Origin: Acidovorax sp. NCPPB 3576
Lineage (GTDB): Bacteria; Pseudomonadota; Gammaproteobacteria; Burkholderiales; Burkholderiaceae_C
Reading direction: 5' to 3'
Assembly (NCBI RefSeq): GCF_028473605.1
Contig: NZ_CP097267.1
Coordinates: forward strand, 686,501-750,500
Length of the DNA: 64,000 nt
The position numbers and the translations under genes are program-made. The first letter of the stretch is position 1. Each line of letters starts with the position of its first letter. The notes under the pieces were generated by a model. That model saw only the letters and a program-made list of their open reading frames with translations. It had not been told where the DNA came from and made no database searches. This document shows, in pieces, positions 46,425-56,124 of this stretch.

Positions 46425-46964
46425 ATGGCTGATTCCTTTTCCTATGAACAACTGATCGCCTCCGGCGAGGGCAAGCTGTTCACCCCTGACAGCGGACGAC
46501 TGCCGCTGCCGCCCATGCTGATGTTTGACCGCATCACGCACATCGACAGCGATGGTGGGGCGCATGGGCTGGGGAGAATCCGGGCCGAACTCGATGTGCG
46601 CCCCGACCTCTGGTTTTTCGACTGCCACTTCCAGGGCGATCCGGTCATGCCGGGCTGCCTGGGGCTGGATGCCATGTGGCAGCTCATCGGTTTCTACCTC
46701 ACCTGGCTGCAATTGCCGGGCCGGGGCCGCGCCCTGGGCGCGGGCGAAGTCAAGTTCACCGGCGAAGTCGGCCCGAACGTGAAGCTCGTCACCTACGAAA
46801 TCGATATCAAGCGCGTGATCAAGCGCAAGCTGGTCATGGCCATCGGCGACGCCCGCCTGCTGGCTGACGGCCAGGAAATCTATGTGGCCAACGACCTGCG
46901 CGTGGGCCTGTTCAAGCGTGAAGACGGGAAGGACGGAGCACCCGCAGCGGGAGCCACGGCATGA
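46425..46964 (+). CDS. fabA: 3-hydroxydecanoyl-ACP dehydratase/isomerase
   Basis: 179 aa. Hot-dog fold with catalytic [21 protein letters not shown] (His and Asp). It dehydrates 3-hydroxydecanoyl-ACP and isomerises trans-2 to cis-3 decenoyl-ACP, the anaerobic unsaturated fatty-acid route. Start at 46425 after GGAG; the frame above is a leader. Stop and the fabB start overlap by 4 bp (ATGA), so FabA and FabB are made together. Confidence 0.97.
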   Translation: MADSFSYEQLIASGEGKLFTPDSGRLPLPPMLMFDRITHIDSDGGAHGLGRIRAELDVRPDLWFFDCHFQGDPVMPGCLGLDAMWQLIGFYLTWLQLPGRGRALGAGEVKFTGEVGPNVKLVTYEIDIKRVIKRKLVMAIGDARLLADGQEIYVANDLRVGLFKREDGKDGAPAAGATA

Positions 46965-48187
46965 CCATGAAGAAGCGCGTCGTCATCACGGGTGCGGGCA
47001 TCGTCTCGTGCATCGGCAATGACCAGCAGGCAGTGACCGCGTCGCTGCGCGAAGGAAAATCCGGCATCCGCGCCATGCCCGAGTTCGCCGAACTCGGCCT
47101 GCGCAGCCAGGTGGCGGGCGCGCCGCAGATCGATCTGGACGCGCTCATCGACCGCAAGCAGCGCCGTTTCATGGGCGACGCGGCGGCGTATGCCTACCTG
47201 TCGCTGAAGGACGCCATCGCCCAGTCGGGCCTGGCGCCCGCCCAGGTGTCGCACCCGCGCACCGGCCTCATCATGGGCTCGGGCGGCGGCTCGCCGGCCA
47301 ACCAGATCGAGGCAGCGGACACGCTGCGCTCCAAGGGCATCCGCCGCGTGGGCCCCTATCAGGTCACCCGCTGCATGGGCTCCACCGTGTCGGCCAACCT
47401 GTCCACGGCGTTCGCCATCAAGGGCATCAATTTCTCGATCACCTCGGCCTGCAGCACCTCCGCGCACTGCGTTGGCATGGCGGCGCAGCAGATCGCCTTC
47501 GGCCTGCAGGACGTGATGTTCGCGGGCGGCGGCGAAGAGCTCTCCTGGGGCCTGGCCACGCTGTTCGACGGCATGGGCGCCATGTCCAGCAAATTCAACG
47601 ACACGCCCGAGACGGCCTCGCGCCCCTACGACGTGGACCGCGACGGCTTCGTCATCGCCGGCGGCGGCGGCGCGCTGGTGCTGGAGAGCCTGGAGCACGC
47701 CCAGGCCCGCGGCGCCACCATCCTGGCCGAGATCGTCGGCTTCGGCCTGTCGTCGGACGGCGAGGACATGGTCGCGCCCTCGGGCGACGGCGCCATCGCC
47801 TGCATGCGCCAAGCCATCGCCGAAGCGGGCGGCGGCACGATCGACTACGTGAACACGCACGGCACCTCCACTCCCGTGGGCGACCTGCCCGAGCTGCGTG
47901 CGCTGCGCGAGGTGTTCGGCGAGGCGGTGCCGCCGTTTTCCTCCACCAAGTCGCTCACCGGCCATTCGCAGGGCGCGACGGGCGTACAGGAAGCGATCTA
48001 CTGCCTGTACATGTTGCAGAGCGGATTCATCGCCGGCTCGGCCCACATCGAGAACCTGGACCCGGCGGCCGAGGGCATGCCCATCGTGCGCACCTCGCGC
48101 GATGCGGCGCTGACCACCGTGCTGTCCAACAGCTTCGGCTTCGGCGGCACCAACGCCAGCCTGGTGCTGCGCCGCTGGGAAGGTTGA
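46961..48187 (+). CDS. fabB: Beta-ketoacyl-ACP synthase I
   Basis: 408 aa. Catalytic Cys in [12 protein letters not shown], His in [11 protein letters not shown] and His in [10 protein letters not shown], the Cys-His-His set of FabB. It elongates the cis-3-decenoyl product of FabA. It ends in WEG, and the stop falls in the first unit of a 17-bp tandem repeat. Convergent with a cytochrome gene. Confidence 0.97.
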   Translation: MTMKKRVVITGAGIVSCIGNDQQAVTASLREGKSGIRAMPEFAELGLRSQVAGAPQIDLDALIDRKQRRFMGDAAAYAYLSLKDAIAQSGLAPAQVSHPRTGLIMGSGGGSPANQIEAADTLRSKGIRRVGPYQVTRCMGSTVSANLSTAFAIKGINFSITSACSTSAHCVGMAAQQIAFGLQDVMFAGGGEELSWGLATLFDGMGAMSSKFNDTPETASRPYDVDRDGFVIAGGGGALVLESLEHAQARGATILAEIVGFGLSSDGEDMVAPSGDGAIACMRQAIAEAGGGTIDYVNTHGTSTPVGDLPELRALREVFGEAVPPFSSTKSLTGHSQGATGVQEAIYCLYMLQSGFIAGSAHIENLDPAAEGMPIVRTSRDAALTTVLSNSFGFGGTNASLVLRRWEG

Positions 48188-48231
48188 GGGCTCTCCGAGG
48201 TTAAGGGCTCTCCGAGGTTAAGTGCTCTCCA
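48181..48231 (+). repeat. 17-bp tandem repeat at the fabB 3' end
   Basis: Three units of about 17 bp: AGGTTGAGGGCTCTCCG, AGGTTAAGGGCTCTCCG, AGGTTAAGTGCTCTCCA, followed by AGGT. The first unit contains the last codon and the stop of fabB (TGA). The other two lie in the intergenic space. Confidence 0.85.
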
Positions 48232-48245
48232 AGGTGCCCGGGGGT

Positions 48246-48303
48246 GCAGCAGAGTGTGCTGCGCCGGAACCGCGATCTGGCGGCCGGGGCGCTTCTCCCG
48301 GCC
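48246..48303. terminator. Two stem-loops between fabB and the cytochrome gene
   Basis: GCAGCA-N5-TGCTGC (48246-48262) and GGCCGGG-N8-CCCGGCC (48282-48303) fall between the two convergent stops, where a bidirectional terminator is expected. No clear T-run. Confidence 0.4.
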
Positions 48304-48317
48304 CCTGACCCGTTGGC

Positions 48318-49349
48318 TCAGTAGTTTTCGTTGACGTTGCGAAACGGCCCGAACTTCGCCCGAAGGTACATCTGGGGTTGACCTGGAAAATGCTCCGGAA
48401 TCGCAAAGCCTTGCGGACGCAGGGCAGGATCTGGGTAGAGGCGCGCGCGGTTGGGATTTTGCAGGCGCGGCATGGCATCGTCATTCAGAAACGCAGCGAT
48501 GTCGAGGGCCTGACTTGGCGTGAGCCGAGGCCGGTCGTAGGTGGAACCCAGTGGCATGGAGGCCCGGATATAGCGCGCCAGGAGCGGGACGGCGAACATG
48601 TGGCCGGCGTTGTCATAGGTATCGGGGCCGGCGATGGGCGGAAACAGGTACCCGCCGCCGGTTTTGAAGTCGGGGCGCTGCTGGCCGCCCGCGTCCCCGC
48701 CATGGCATGCACTGCACTGGGCAGCGTAGAGTTTGGCCCCGCGCTGCGGATCGGCGGCCCGCGCGACGTCGGGCATGGGCAACAGCCCCGTGCGTTCCAT
48801 GGCCGAATGCGGCGGTGTGTCGCGCGCCAGCCAGCGGAGATAGGCGACGATCGCCTTCAGTTCCGGGGTGTCCGGCGTGACCGGCACACTGCCCGGGCCG
48901 AACATGCCGATGATGCGCTGCTCCAGCGAGATGATCTTGCCCGACTTGGCGTCGAACTTCGGATAGTCGTTGACCGCATTCACCAGCGGCAGTGCGAAGG
49001 GCTTGGTGCCGGGCAGGCCGGATGCGCCTGCCTGATGGCATTGCACGCAATGGAGGTTGTTCCAGCCCATCCGTTTCGCGGCATCGGGCGCCAGTTTTCC
49101 GACCCGCGACGACGTGTTGCGCAGCAGATCGATGCCATCGCGTATCGCGTCGCCCTCGGGCCCGGACGGGATGCGCTTCTCGTCGGGCTCTTGCCAGGGC
49201 TGGGGCGGGCGGGCCGCATAGCGTGCCAGCAGCGCGCGCGCTTGCGGGGTGGTCAGGGCATCGCCTACCTGGTGGGGGGCAATATCGAAGGCGTGCGCGG
49301 ACACCGCGAAGGCCGAAATGCTGAAGAAAAGTGCGCCCATCCGGGACAT
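48318..49349 (-). CDS. Diheme c-type cytochrome, TsdA/SoxA-like
   Basis: 343 aa with signal peptide (about residues 1-20). Two CxxCH heme sites: LHCVQCHQAG and QCSACHGGDAGG, each in a cytochrome c fold. The first domain (GIDLLRNTSSRVG..KIISLEQRIIGMFGPGSVP..AIVAYLRWL) follows the thiosulfate dehydrogenase TsdA/SoxA layout. Not named tsdA, since the ligand residues that separate these families cannot be judged reliably from sequence. Periplasmic electron carrier or thiosulfate/tetrathionate enzyme. Start at 49349 or a Met three codons on. Confidence 0.85.
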   Translation of the reverse strand: MSRMGALFFSISAFAVSAHAFDIAPHQVGDALTTPQARALLARYAARPPQPWQEPDEKRIPSGPEGDAIRDGIDLLRNTSSRVGKLAPDAAKRMGWNNLHCVQCHQAGASGLPGTKPFALPLVNAVNDYPKFDAKSGKIISLEQRIIGMFGPGSVPVTPDTPELKAIVAYLRWLARDTPPHSAMERTGLLPMPDVARAADPQRGAKLYAAQCSACHGGDAGGQQRPDFKTGGGYLFPPIAGPDTYDNAGHMFAVPLLARYIRASMPLGSTYDRPRLTPSQALDIAAFLNDDAMPRLQNPNRARLYPDPALRPQGFAIPEHFPGQPQMYLRAKFGPFRNVNENY

Positions 49350-49717
49350 GCTGGTCTTGCGAACGCGTTGCGCTGGCGCCGGCCGGATGCTCTGTACCGC
49401 ATCCCGTCCGGCGGATCGCGCAAGCCTGGGGAGTTCGTCCTGTGTTTGTGTTTTGAAGAAAGAATGCAGGACTCCGCAAGCACTGGCGAATGCGCTTGAA
49501 TTCCGCGCTGCGGATTCTGCCCATGGCGCCCGGGCGCATGGGTTTCGTTTTGTAAGCCGGGCTTCTCCGGTCTCTGCGCGGCAAAGGGGATCGGCTTTCA
49601 TGGGCCGGTTCCGCCAACCCTTAGAATCCGCAATTCCGCGCGCCGCGCTCCCATTCTCATGATCGCGCCCGGGTCAGGGCCCCAGGCCATCGAAGCCCCG
49701 AGCGCCAGGACACACGC
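49350..49717. other. 368-bp divergent stretch between the cytochrome gene and glyQ
   Basis: No gene supported. It holds a near-palindrome around GCGCCCGGGCGC flanked by CCCAT/ATGGG (49520-49542) followed by a T-rich TTTCGTTTTG on the plus strand, which looks like a terminator or attenuator with no obvious upstream gene. The glyQ leader is GC-rich. Confidence 0.45.
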
Positions 49718-50662
<945 letters not shown>

Positions 50663-50694
50663 GGCACGCACGCGCAGCAGGAACACAAACCACC

Positions 50695-52989
50695 ATGACC
50701 CATCCGAATCTTCTCGTTGAACTGTTCGTCGAAGAACTGCCCCCGAAGGCCTTGCAAAAGCTGGGCGACGCCTTTGCCGGCGTGCTGTTCGAGCAGCTGC
50801 AGGCTCAAGGGCTGGCCGCGCCGGGTTCGCGCCTGACGGCCTTCGCTTCGCCGCGCCGCCTGGCCGCGCACATCACCGAAGTGGCGCCCCAGGCCGCCGA
50901 CAAGGCCGTCTCGCAAAAGCTCATGCCCGTCGCCGTGGGGCTGGATGCCACCGGCAACGCCACGCCCGCGCTGCTCAAGAAACTGGCTGCGCTGGGCGCC
51001 GACGCCTCCGCCGTGGCCGCGCTGCGCCGCGTGCCGGACGGCAAGGCCGAGGTGCTGTTCCATGACAGCACCGTGCGCGGCGCCACGCTGTCCGAGGGCC
51101 TGCAGAAGGCCCTGCAGGAATCCATCGCCAAGCTGCCCATCCCGAAGGTGATGCGCTACCAGCTCGCCTCCGGCTGCGAGCAGCCTGGCTGGACCAGCGT
51201 GAGCTTCGTTCGTCCCGCGCACGGCCTGGTGGCGCTGCACGGCACCGAGGTGCTGCTGTCGGTGAAGGCGCTGGGCCTGACCGCCGGAAACACCACGCAC
51301 GGTCACCGCTTCGAGGCGGCCGTGGACCCGGTGGTCGTCACCAGTGCCGACAGCTACGCCCAGCAGCTCGCCGAGCAGGGCGCTGTGATCGCCAGCTTCG
51401 CCGAGCGCCGCGCCGAGATCGTGCGCCAGCTGCAGGCCGCGGCTGCGCGCGTGGGCGGCGGCGTGCGCCCCATCGAGGACGACGCCCTGCTCGACGAGGT
51501 GACCGCGCTGGTCGAGCGCCCCAACGTGCTGGTCTGCGAGTTCGAGAAGGAGTTTCTCGGTGTGCCGCAGGAGTGCCTGATCCTCACGATGAAGGCCAAC
51601 CAGAAGTATTTCCCGCTGCTGCAGGCCGATGGCCGGCTGTCGCACCAGTTCCTGGTGGTGAGCAACATCACGCCCGCCGATGCCAGCGCGGTGGTGCAGG
51701 GCAACGAGCGCGTGGTGCGCCCGCGCCTGGCCGACGCCAAGTTCTTCTTCGACCAGGACCGCAAGAAGACGCTGCTGTCGCGCGTGGAGAGCCTCTCCAA
51801 GGTCGTCTATCACAACAAGCTGGGCACGCAGGGCGAGCGCGTGGAGCGTGTCAGAGCGATCGCCAAGGCCATCGCGGAGCAACTCTTCGCAGGCATCGGC
51901 GAGCACAACCCGGAACTGGATTCGCACGACGGCGAGATCGCGCGCGACTACCTGCTGTCGTGCGTGGACACCGCCGCGCTGCTGTCCAAGGCCGATCTGG
52001 TGACCGACATGGTGGGCGAATTCCCCGAGCTGCAGGGCATCATGGGCGGCTACTACGCCGCCAACGACGGCCTGGCGCACGAAGTGGCCCATGCCATCGA
52101 AGACCATTACAAGCCGCGCTTCGCGGGTGACGAGCTACCGCGCGAGAACGTGGGCGTCATCGTGGCCATGGCCGACAAGCTGGAAACGCTGGTCGGCATG
52201 TTCGGCATCGGCAACCTGCCGACGGGCGACCGCGATCCGTTCGCGCTGCGCCGCCATGCGCTGGGCGTGATCCGCATGCTGATCGAGCGAGATCTGCCGC
52301 TTGACCTCGAACTGCTTTTAAGCAGAGCTTTCGATGCATTCAATGATGAAGGCATTCAGCGAGCAATTTGGGATGCGCAGCAGGCGCAAGAGTTGGAGGC
52401 TAAGAAGCAAGCAGGGGGCATGTTTCTTCACGCCTCTAGTTTTTCCCCTCGTGAATTCGACACATCAACCGCTGCTAAGTTGGCTGACTTCATGTACGAC
52501 CGCCTCGCCGGCAGCCTGCGCGAGCAGGGCTACAGCGCTCAAGAGGTCGATGCCGTCATCGCCCTGCGCCCGCAGCGCCTGTCGCTGGTGCAAAAGCAGC
52601 TCGCCGCCGTGCGTGCCTTCGCCGCGCTTCCCGAAAGCCCGGCCCTGGCCGCCGCCAACAAGCGCGTTGGCAACATCCTCAAGAAGGCCGAGGTGGCCGG
52701 TCCCGTGGACCCGCACGTCAATCCCGGCCTGCTGCAGGAAGAGGCGGAAAAGAACCTCTACGCCGCGCTGCAGCGCTTCGTGCCCGAAGCCGATGCGCAG
52801 TTCGACGCGGGCGACTACACCGCCAGCCTGCAGACGCTGGCCGTGCTGCGCGCGCCGGTGGATGCGTTCTTCGACGACGTGATGGTCAACGCCGAGCAAC
52901 TGGACCTGCGCCTGAATCGCCAGGGCCTGCTCAAGCGCCTGCACGTGGCCATGAACCGCGTGGCCGACCTGTCCCGGCTGGCGGCCTGA
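50695..52989 (+). CDS. glyS: Glycyl-tRNA synthetase beta subunit
   Basis: 764 aa, longer than the E. coli 689-aa subunit. NLLVELFVEELPPKAL, VRPAHGLVALHG, TLVERPNVLVCEFEKEFL and the C-terminal anticodon-binding part NRVADLSRLA. About 51% GC and unusual codons between 52300 and 52490 (residues about 535-599) contrast with the 70% flanks; the frame is intact and the sequence there (QAQELEAKKQAGGMFLH) is not typical. Function is likely preserved. Confidence 0.95.
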   Translation: MTHPNLLVELFVEELPPKALQKLGDAFAGVLFEQLQAQGLAAPGSRLTAFASPRRLAAHITEVAPQAADKAVSQKLMPVAVGLDATGNATPALLKKLAALGADASAVAALRRVPDGKAEVLFHDSTVRGATLSEGLQKALQESIAKLPIPKVMRYQLASGCEQPGWTSVSFVRPAHGLVALHGTEVLLSVKALGLTAGNTTHGHRFEAAVDPVVVTSADSYAQQLAEQGAVIASFAERRAEIVRQLQAAAARVGGGVRPIEDDALLDEVTALVERPNVLVCEFEKEFLGVPQECLILTMKANQKYFPLLQADGRLSHQFLVVSNITPADASAVVQGNERVVRPRLADAKFFFDQDRKKTLLSRVESLSKVVYHNKLGTQGERVERVRAIAKAIAEQLFAGIGEHNPELDSHDGEIARDYLLSCVDTAALLSKADLVTDMVGEFPELQGIMGGYYAANDGLAHEVAHAIEDHYKPRFAGDELPRENVGVIVAMADKLETLVGMFGIGNLPTGDRDPFALRRHALGVIRMLIERDLPLDLELLLSRAFDAFNDEGIQRAIWDAQQAQELEAKKQAGGMFLHASSFSPREFDTSTAAKLADFMYDRLAGSLREQGYSAQEVDAVIALRPQRLSLVQKQLAAVRAFAALPESPALAAANKRVGNILKKAEVAGPVDPHVNPGLLQEEAEKNLYAALQRFVPEADAQFDAGDYTASLQTLAVLRAPVDAFFDDVMVNAEQLDLRLNRQGLLKRLHVAMNRVADLSRLAA
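52300..52490 (+). other. Anomalous low-GC segment within glyS
   Basis: By count 52321-52380 has 29/60 G+C, 52381-52440 has 33/60 and 52441-52500 has 29/60, about 51%, against 42/60 just downstream. Codons TTA, AGA, ACA, TCA, TCT and CTT, rarely seen in this genome, cluster here. In-frame replacement or insertion of foreign sequence is possible. Confidence 0.8.
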
Positions 52990-53047
52990 GGCAGGGTGCC
53001 GCGCTGGTGGTAGGCTGGCGCAGTCTTTCACCAGGCGCTCCCACACC

Positions 53048-53644
53048 ATGAAAATCGCCATCCTCGACCGCGACGGCACGCTCAACGCCTTGGACGAGGC
53101 CTTCATCGCCTCGCCCGACGAGTGGACCCCGCTGCCCGGGGCGCTGGAGGCCGTGGCGCGGCTCAACCATGCCGGCTGGCATGTCGTCGTCGCCACCAAC
53201 CAGCCCGGGCTGGGGCGCGGGCTGTTCGACGTGATGGCGCTCAACGCCATCCACGCCAAGCTGCACCGCAAGCTCGCCGCGGTGGGCGGGCGCATCGACG
53301 CCGTGTTCTATTGCCCGCATGCGCCCGACGACCTGTGCGCCTGCCGCAAGCCGGCGCCGGGCCTGATGGAGCAGATCCGCGACCGCTACGGCGTGGAGGG
53401 CGACGACGTGCTGGTGGCCGGCAACTGCGTGGAGCACCTGCGGGCCGGCGCGGCCATCGGCGCGCGCCTGCATCGGGTCGGTGCGCCCCAGGCCGCCGAA
53501 GCGCCCCTGGTGGCCTCGGGCGATGCCCTGCTGCCCAGCCCGTGGCCCGAAGGCACGCAGTTCCATGCCAGCCTGGCCGACTTTGCCGACCACGTGGCCG
53601 CGCAATCCGCCGTGGCCGCGCCGGGCCTGAACATCGCCGTCTGA
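53048..53644 (+). CDS. gmhB: D-glycero-D-manno-heptose-1,7-bisphosphate phosphatase family HAD protein
   Basis: 198 aa. Motif I DRDGTLN, motif II VATNQPGLGRG, and the zinc loop CPHAPDDLCACRKPAPGL of the GmhB family. At motif IV, where GmhB has GD-x-x-x-D, this protein has GNCVEHL, with Asn replacing the first Asp. It would remove the 7-phosphate of heptose bisphosphate in LPS core synthesis. Located between glyS and plsC, as in other Comamonadaceae. Activity is uncertain because of the change. Confidence 0.85.
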   Translation: MKIAILDRDGTLNALDEAFIASPDEWTPLPGALEAVARLNHAGWHVVVATNQPGLGRGLFDVMALNAIHAKLHRKLAAVGGRIDAVFYCPHAPDDLCACRKPAPGLMEQIRDRYGVEGDDVLVAGNCVEHLRAGAAIGARLHRVGAPQAAEAPLVASGDALLPSPWPEGTQFHASLADFADHVAAQSAVAAPGLNIAV

Positions 53645-53712
53645 TTGCTATTAATTTAATAGCTGTCTGCGCATATATTCCTAGGGCGTGAGCCCGAAAA
53701 CACTCATTTTTT
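53645..53712 (+). repeat. Comamonad palindromic repeat, copy 5 (variant)
   Basis: GCTATTAATTTAATAGC (perfect 8-bp-arm palindrome) then TGTCTGCGC, CCTAGGGCGTGAGCCCG. A variant second half. It fills the gmhB-plsC gap starting one base after the gmhB stop, so it may act as the terminator or processing site of gmhB. Confidence 0.8.
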
Positions 53713-53722
53713 CCTGATTGCC

Positions 53723-54469
53723 ATGGCCCTGATCCGTTCCGTCGCCCACCTGCTCTGGATGGGCACCACCGTGGTGCCCTATACGCTGCTCATCCTGCTG
53801 GTGCGCCTGTTCGGCGCCAGCAGCCGCACGCGCTACCGCATCGCACGCGCCTGGCTCAAGCTCAGCACCGATGCGGCGCGCGTCATCATGGGCATCCGCA
53901 CGCGCATCACGGGCATGGAGCACCTGCCCACCAACCCCACGCAGGGCGTGGTGCTGCTGGTCAAGCACCAGTCCACCTATGAGACCTTCCTGATGCCGGC
54001 GATCATGCCGCGCCCCCTGGCCTACGTGTTCAAGAAAGAGCTGCTGTACGTGCCGTTCTTCGGCTGGTCGATCGGCAGCCTGGACATGATCCACATCGAC
54101 CGCGGCCAGCGCGCCCGGGCCTTCGTGAAGGTGCTGCAGCAGGGCCGCGCGCTGCTGGCCAAGGGCACCTGGGTCATCATGTTCCCCGAGGGCACGCGCG
54201 TGGATCGCGGGCGCAAGGGCCAGTACAAGAGCGGCGGCACGCGCCTGGCCATCGAGGCGGGCGTGCCGGTGGTGCCGATCGCCGTCACCTCGGCCAAGGT
54301 GTGGCCTCGCAAGGCCTTCATCAAGCGGCCGGGCACGGTGGACGTGTCCATCGGCCGCCCCATCCCGACCGAGGGCCGCAAGCCCGACGAGCTGATGCGC
54401 GAGGTCGAGGCCTGGATCGAAGCCGAAATGCAGCGCCTCGACCCCGAGGCCTACGCGCCGGGCCGGTGA
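53723..54469 (+). CDS. plsC: 1-acyl-sn-glycerol-3-phosphate acyltransferase
   Basis: 248 aa with an N-terminal membrane helix (about residues 10-30). Acyltransferase block I is VKHQSTYETF, i.e. His-x4-Glu rather than the common His-x4-Asp; block III is MFPEGTRVDRG and block IV VPVVPIAVT. It makes phosphatidic acid from lyso-PA. The HX4E form is seen in other betaproteobacterial members of this branch. ATG at 54469 of the next gene overlaps its stop by 1 bp. Confidence 0.9.
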   Translation: MALIRSVAHLLWMGTTVVPYTLLILLVRLFGASSRTRYRIARAWLKLSTDAARVIMGIRTRITGMEHLPTNPTQGVVLLVKHQSTYETFLMPAIMPRPLAYVFKKELLYVPFFGWSIGSLDMIHIDRGQRARAFVKVLQQGRALLAKGTWVIMFPEGTRVDRGRKGQYKSGGTRLAIEAGVPVVPIAVTSAKVWPRKAFIKRPGTVDVSIGRPIPTEGRKPDELMREVEAWIEAEMQRLDPEAYAPGR

Positions 54470-55488
54470 TGCAGCGGCTGGTGCAGCTGGCGCTCGATCT
54501 GTTCGGCGGCGCGGCGCCGGCCGAGCCGCCGAGTGCGCCTGCCTCCACGCCCCGTGACGAGAGTTCAGAGCCGAATGCCGCGCATGCCGGCGGTTCGATT
54601 GCCGATGTTGCTATTGATTCAGTAGCAAAAGACGCTGCCAGGCCGCTGCAGCCGGTGAGCGCGCCGCCGCCATCGCTTACACCACCCGCCCCGAAAACGC
54701 CGCCCGTACCCCTGGGCACGTTGCTCACCCCCGCGATCTTCCGCCACCCCCGCGCCAGCCGCGAGGTGCTGCTGGGCGATGCCGTGGTGGGCTATGCGCT
54801 GCAGCGGGCGCGGCGGCGCACCATCGGGTTCACCGTGGGCGCGGACGGCCTTTCGGTGCGCGCGCCGGGCTGGGTGTCGCTCGCGGCCGTGGATGCGGCG
54901 CTGCAGGAAAAGTCCGCCTGGATCCTGCGCAAGCTCGGCGAGGCGCAGGACCGCCAGCAGCGCGTGGACGGCTCCCGCATCGCCTGGGGCGACGGCGCCG
55001 TGCTGCCCTACCTGGGCGAGCCGCTCACCGTGGTGCTGGACCCGACGCACGGCTTTCGCGGCGCGGGCGGCGCGCTGGTCGATGGCCCCGAGGGGCAGCG
55101 CCAATTGCACATCGGCCTGCCCCGGGCCGCCTCGCCCGCGCAGGTGCGCGATGCGGTGCAGGCGTGGCTCATGCGCGATGCGCGCCAGCGCTTCACCGCG
55201 CGGCTGGACCATTTCGCGCCGCTGCTGGGTGTGCGCTGGAGCAGCCTGCGCCTGTCCAGCGCCCAGACGCGCTGGGGCAGCGCGCGCAGCGACGGCTCCA
55301 TCCGCCTCAATTGGCGGCTGCTGCACTACCGCCCCGCGGTCATCGACTACGTGGTCGCCCACGAGCTGTCGCACCTGCGCGTGATGGACCACAGCCCGCG
55401 CTTTTGGGACACCGTGCGCAGCGTCGTTCCCGACTACGCCGACCTGCGCGGGCGCCTGCGCGACGAGCCCGCGCCGCCCTGGGATTGA
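54469..55488 (+). CDS. YgjP-type M48-like metal-dependent hydrolase
   Basis: 339 aa. C-terminal YgjP/DUF45 domain: TRWGSARSDGSIRLNWRLLHY, and the zinc site VAHELSHLRVMDHSPRFWDTV (HExxH-like His plus distal His). Unlike compact YgjP proteins (about 170-230 aa) it has an N-terminal low-complexity extension of about 80 residues (Ala/Pro/Ser). In it, residues about 47-57 (VAIDSVAKDAA) come from a repeat element. Starts within the plsC stop. Confidence 0.85.
   Translation: MQRLVQLALDLFGGAAPAEPPSAPASTPRDESSEPNAAHAGGSIADVAIDSVAKDAARPLQPVSAPPPSLTPPAPKTPPVPLGTLLTPAIFRHPRASREVLLGDAVVGYALQRARRRTIGFTVGADGLSVRAPGWVSLAAVDAALQEKSAWILRKLGEAQDRQQRVDGSRIAWGDGAVLPYLGEPLTVVLDPTHGFRGAGGALVDGPEGQRQLHIGLPRAASPAQVRDAVQAWLMRDARQRFTARLDHFAPLLGVRWSSLRLSSAQTRWGSARSDGSIRLNWRLLHYRPAVIDYVVAHELSHLRVMDHSPRFWDTVRSVVPDYADLRGRLRDEPAPPWD
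54608..54650 (+). repeat. Comamonad palindromic repeat, copy 6 (in the YgjP-type gene)
   Basis: TTGCTAT-N7-GTAGC followed by a diverged second half (GACGCTGCCAGGCC). Translated in frame within the N-terminal extension of the hydrolase gene. Confidence 0.65.
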
Positions 55489-55562
55489 CTCGCCTGCCAA
55501 GCCCCTGACGCCAGTGCTTGAAACCCGTGCGGCCTGCTGCCGGTGCTGACAGAATGCGCCGC

Positions 55563-56015
55563 ATGACTTCCAACGCTTCTTCTTCCTCTTCCCCCTCTTC
55601 TTCCCCGGACCGGCCGCAGCCGGCCGAAGGCTACGCGGGCGATGTGTCGCCGGAGCTGGCATGGCAGTGGGTGCAGTCCGGCCGTGCCGTGCTGGTGGAC
55701 GTGCGCACCGATGCCGAGCGAGACTGGGTCGGTTTCGTGCCCGGCGCCGTGGCCGTCCCCTGGAAGCACTGGCCGGGCATGGTGCCCAACCCCCAGTTCG
55801 ACGCCACGATCCAGGCTGCGGTGCCGCCGGACGGCCAGGCCGTGCTGCTGTGCCGCAGCGGCGTGCGCTCGGTGGCGGCGGCGCGGCGGGCCACGGAGTT
55901 GGGGCTCACCGCCTACAACATCCTCGAAGGCTTCGAGGGCGATCCCGACGAGAACGCGCACCGCAACCTGAAGGGCGGCTGGCGCTTTCGCGGCCTGCCG
56001 TGGCGCCAGGGCTGA
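55563..56015 (+). CDS. Rhodanese-domain sulfurtransferase
   Basis: 150 aa. Ser-rich N terminus (about residues 1-20) then a single rhodanese domain: SPELAWQWVQSGRAVLVDVRT, FVPGAVAVPWKHW, and the active-site Cys in LLCRSGVRSVAAARRATELG. Transfers a sulfane sulfur to an unknown acceptor. Start at 55563 (MTSNASS), an in-frame Met three codons upstream is possible. Confidence 0.88.
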   Translation: MTSNASSSSSPSSSPDRPQPAEGYAGDVSPELAWQWVQSGRAVLVDVRTDAERDWVGFVPGAVAVPWKHWPGMVPNPQFDATIQAAVPPDGQAVLLCRSGVRSVAAARRATELGLTAYNILEGFEGDPDENAHRNLKGGWRFRGLPWRQG

Positions 56016-56124
56016 GCAGGTTGCCCGGCTGGCGTCCGCAGCCCTGCCGCGCAGGGCCTCGGCCCCGTCCATCGCCTGAGGGTGCGACGGTTCGCCTGTC
56101 GGCGGTGCGCTGAGCCTCGATCCG

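Noticed and set aside
53940..54010. PlsC His-x4-Glu as an inactivating change
   Set aside because: Other betaproteobacterial members of this branch carry HX4E, so it is treated as a natural variant.
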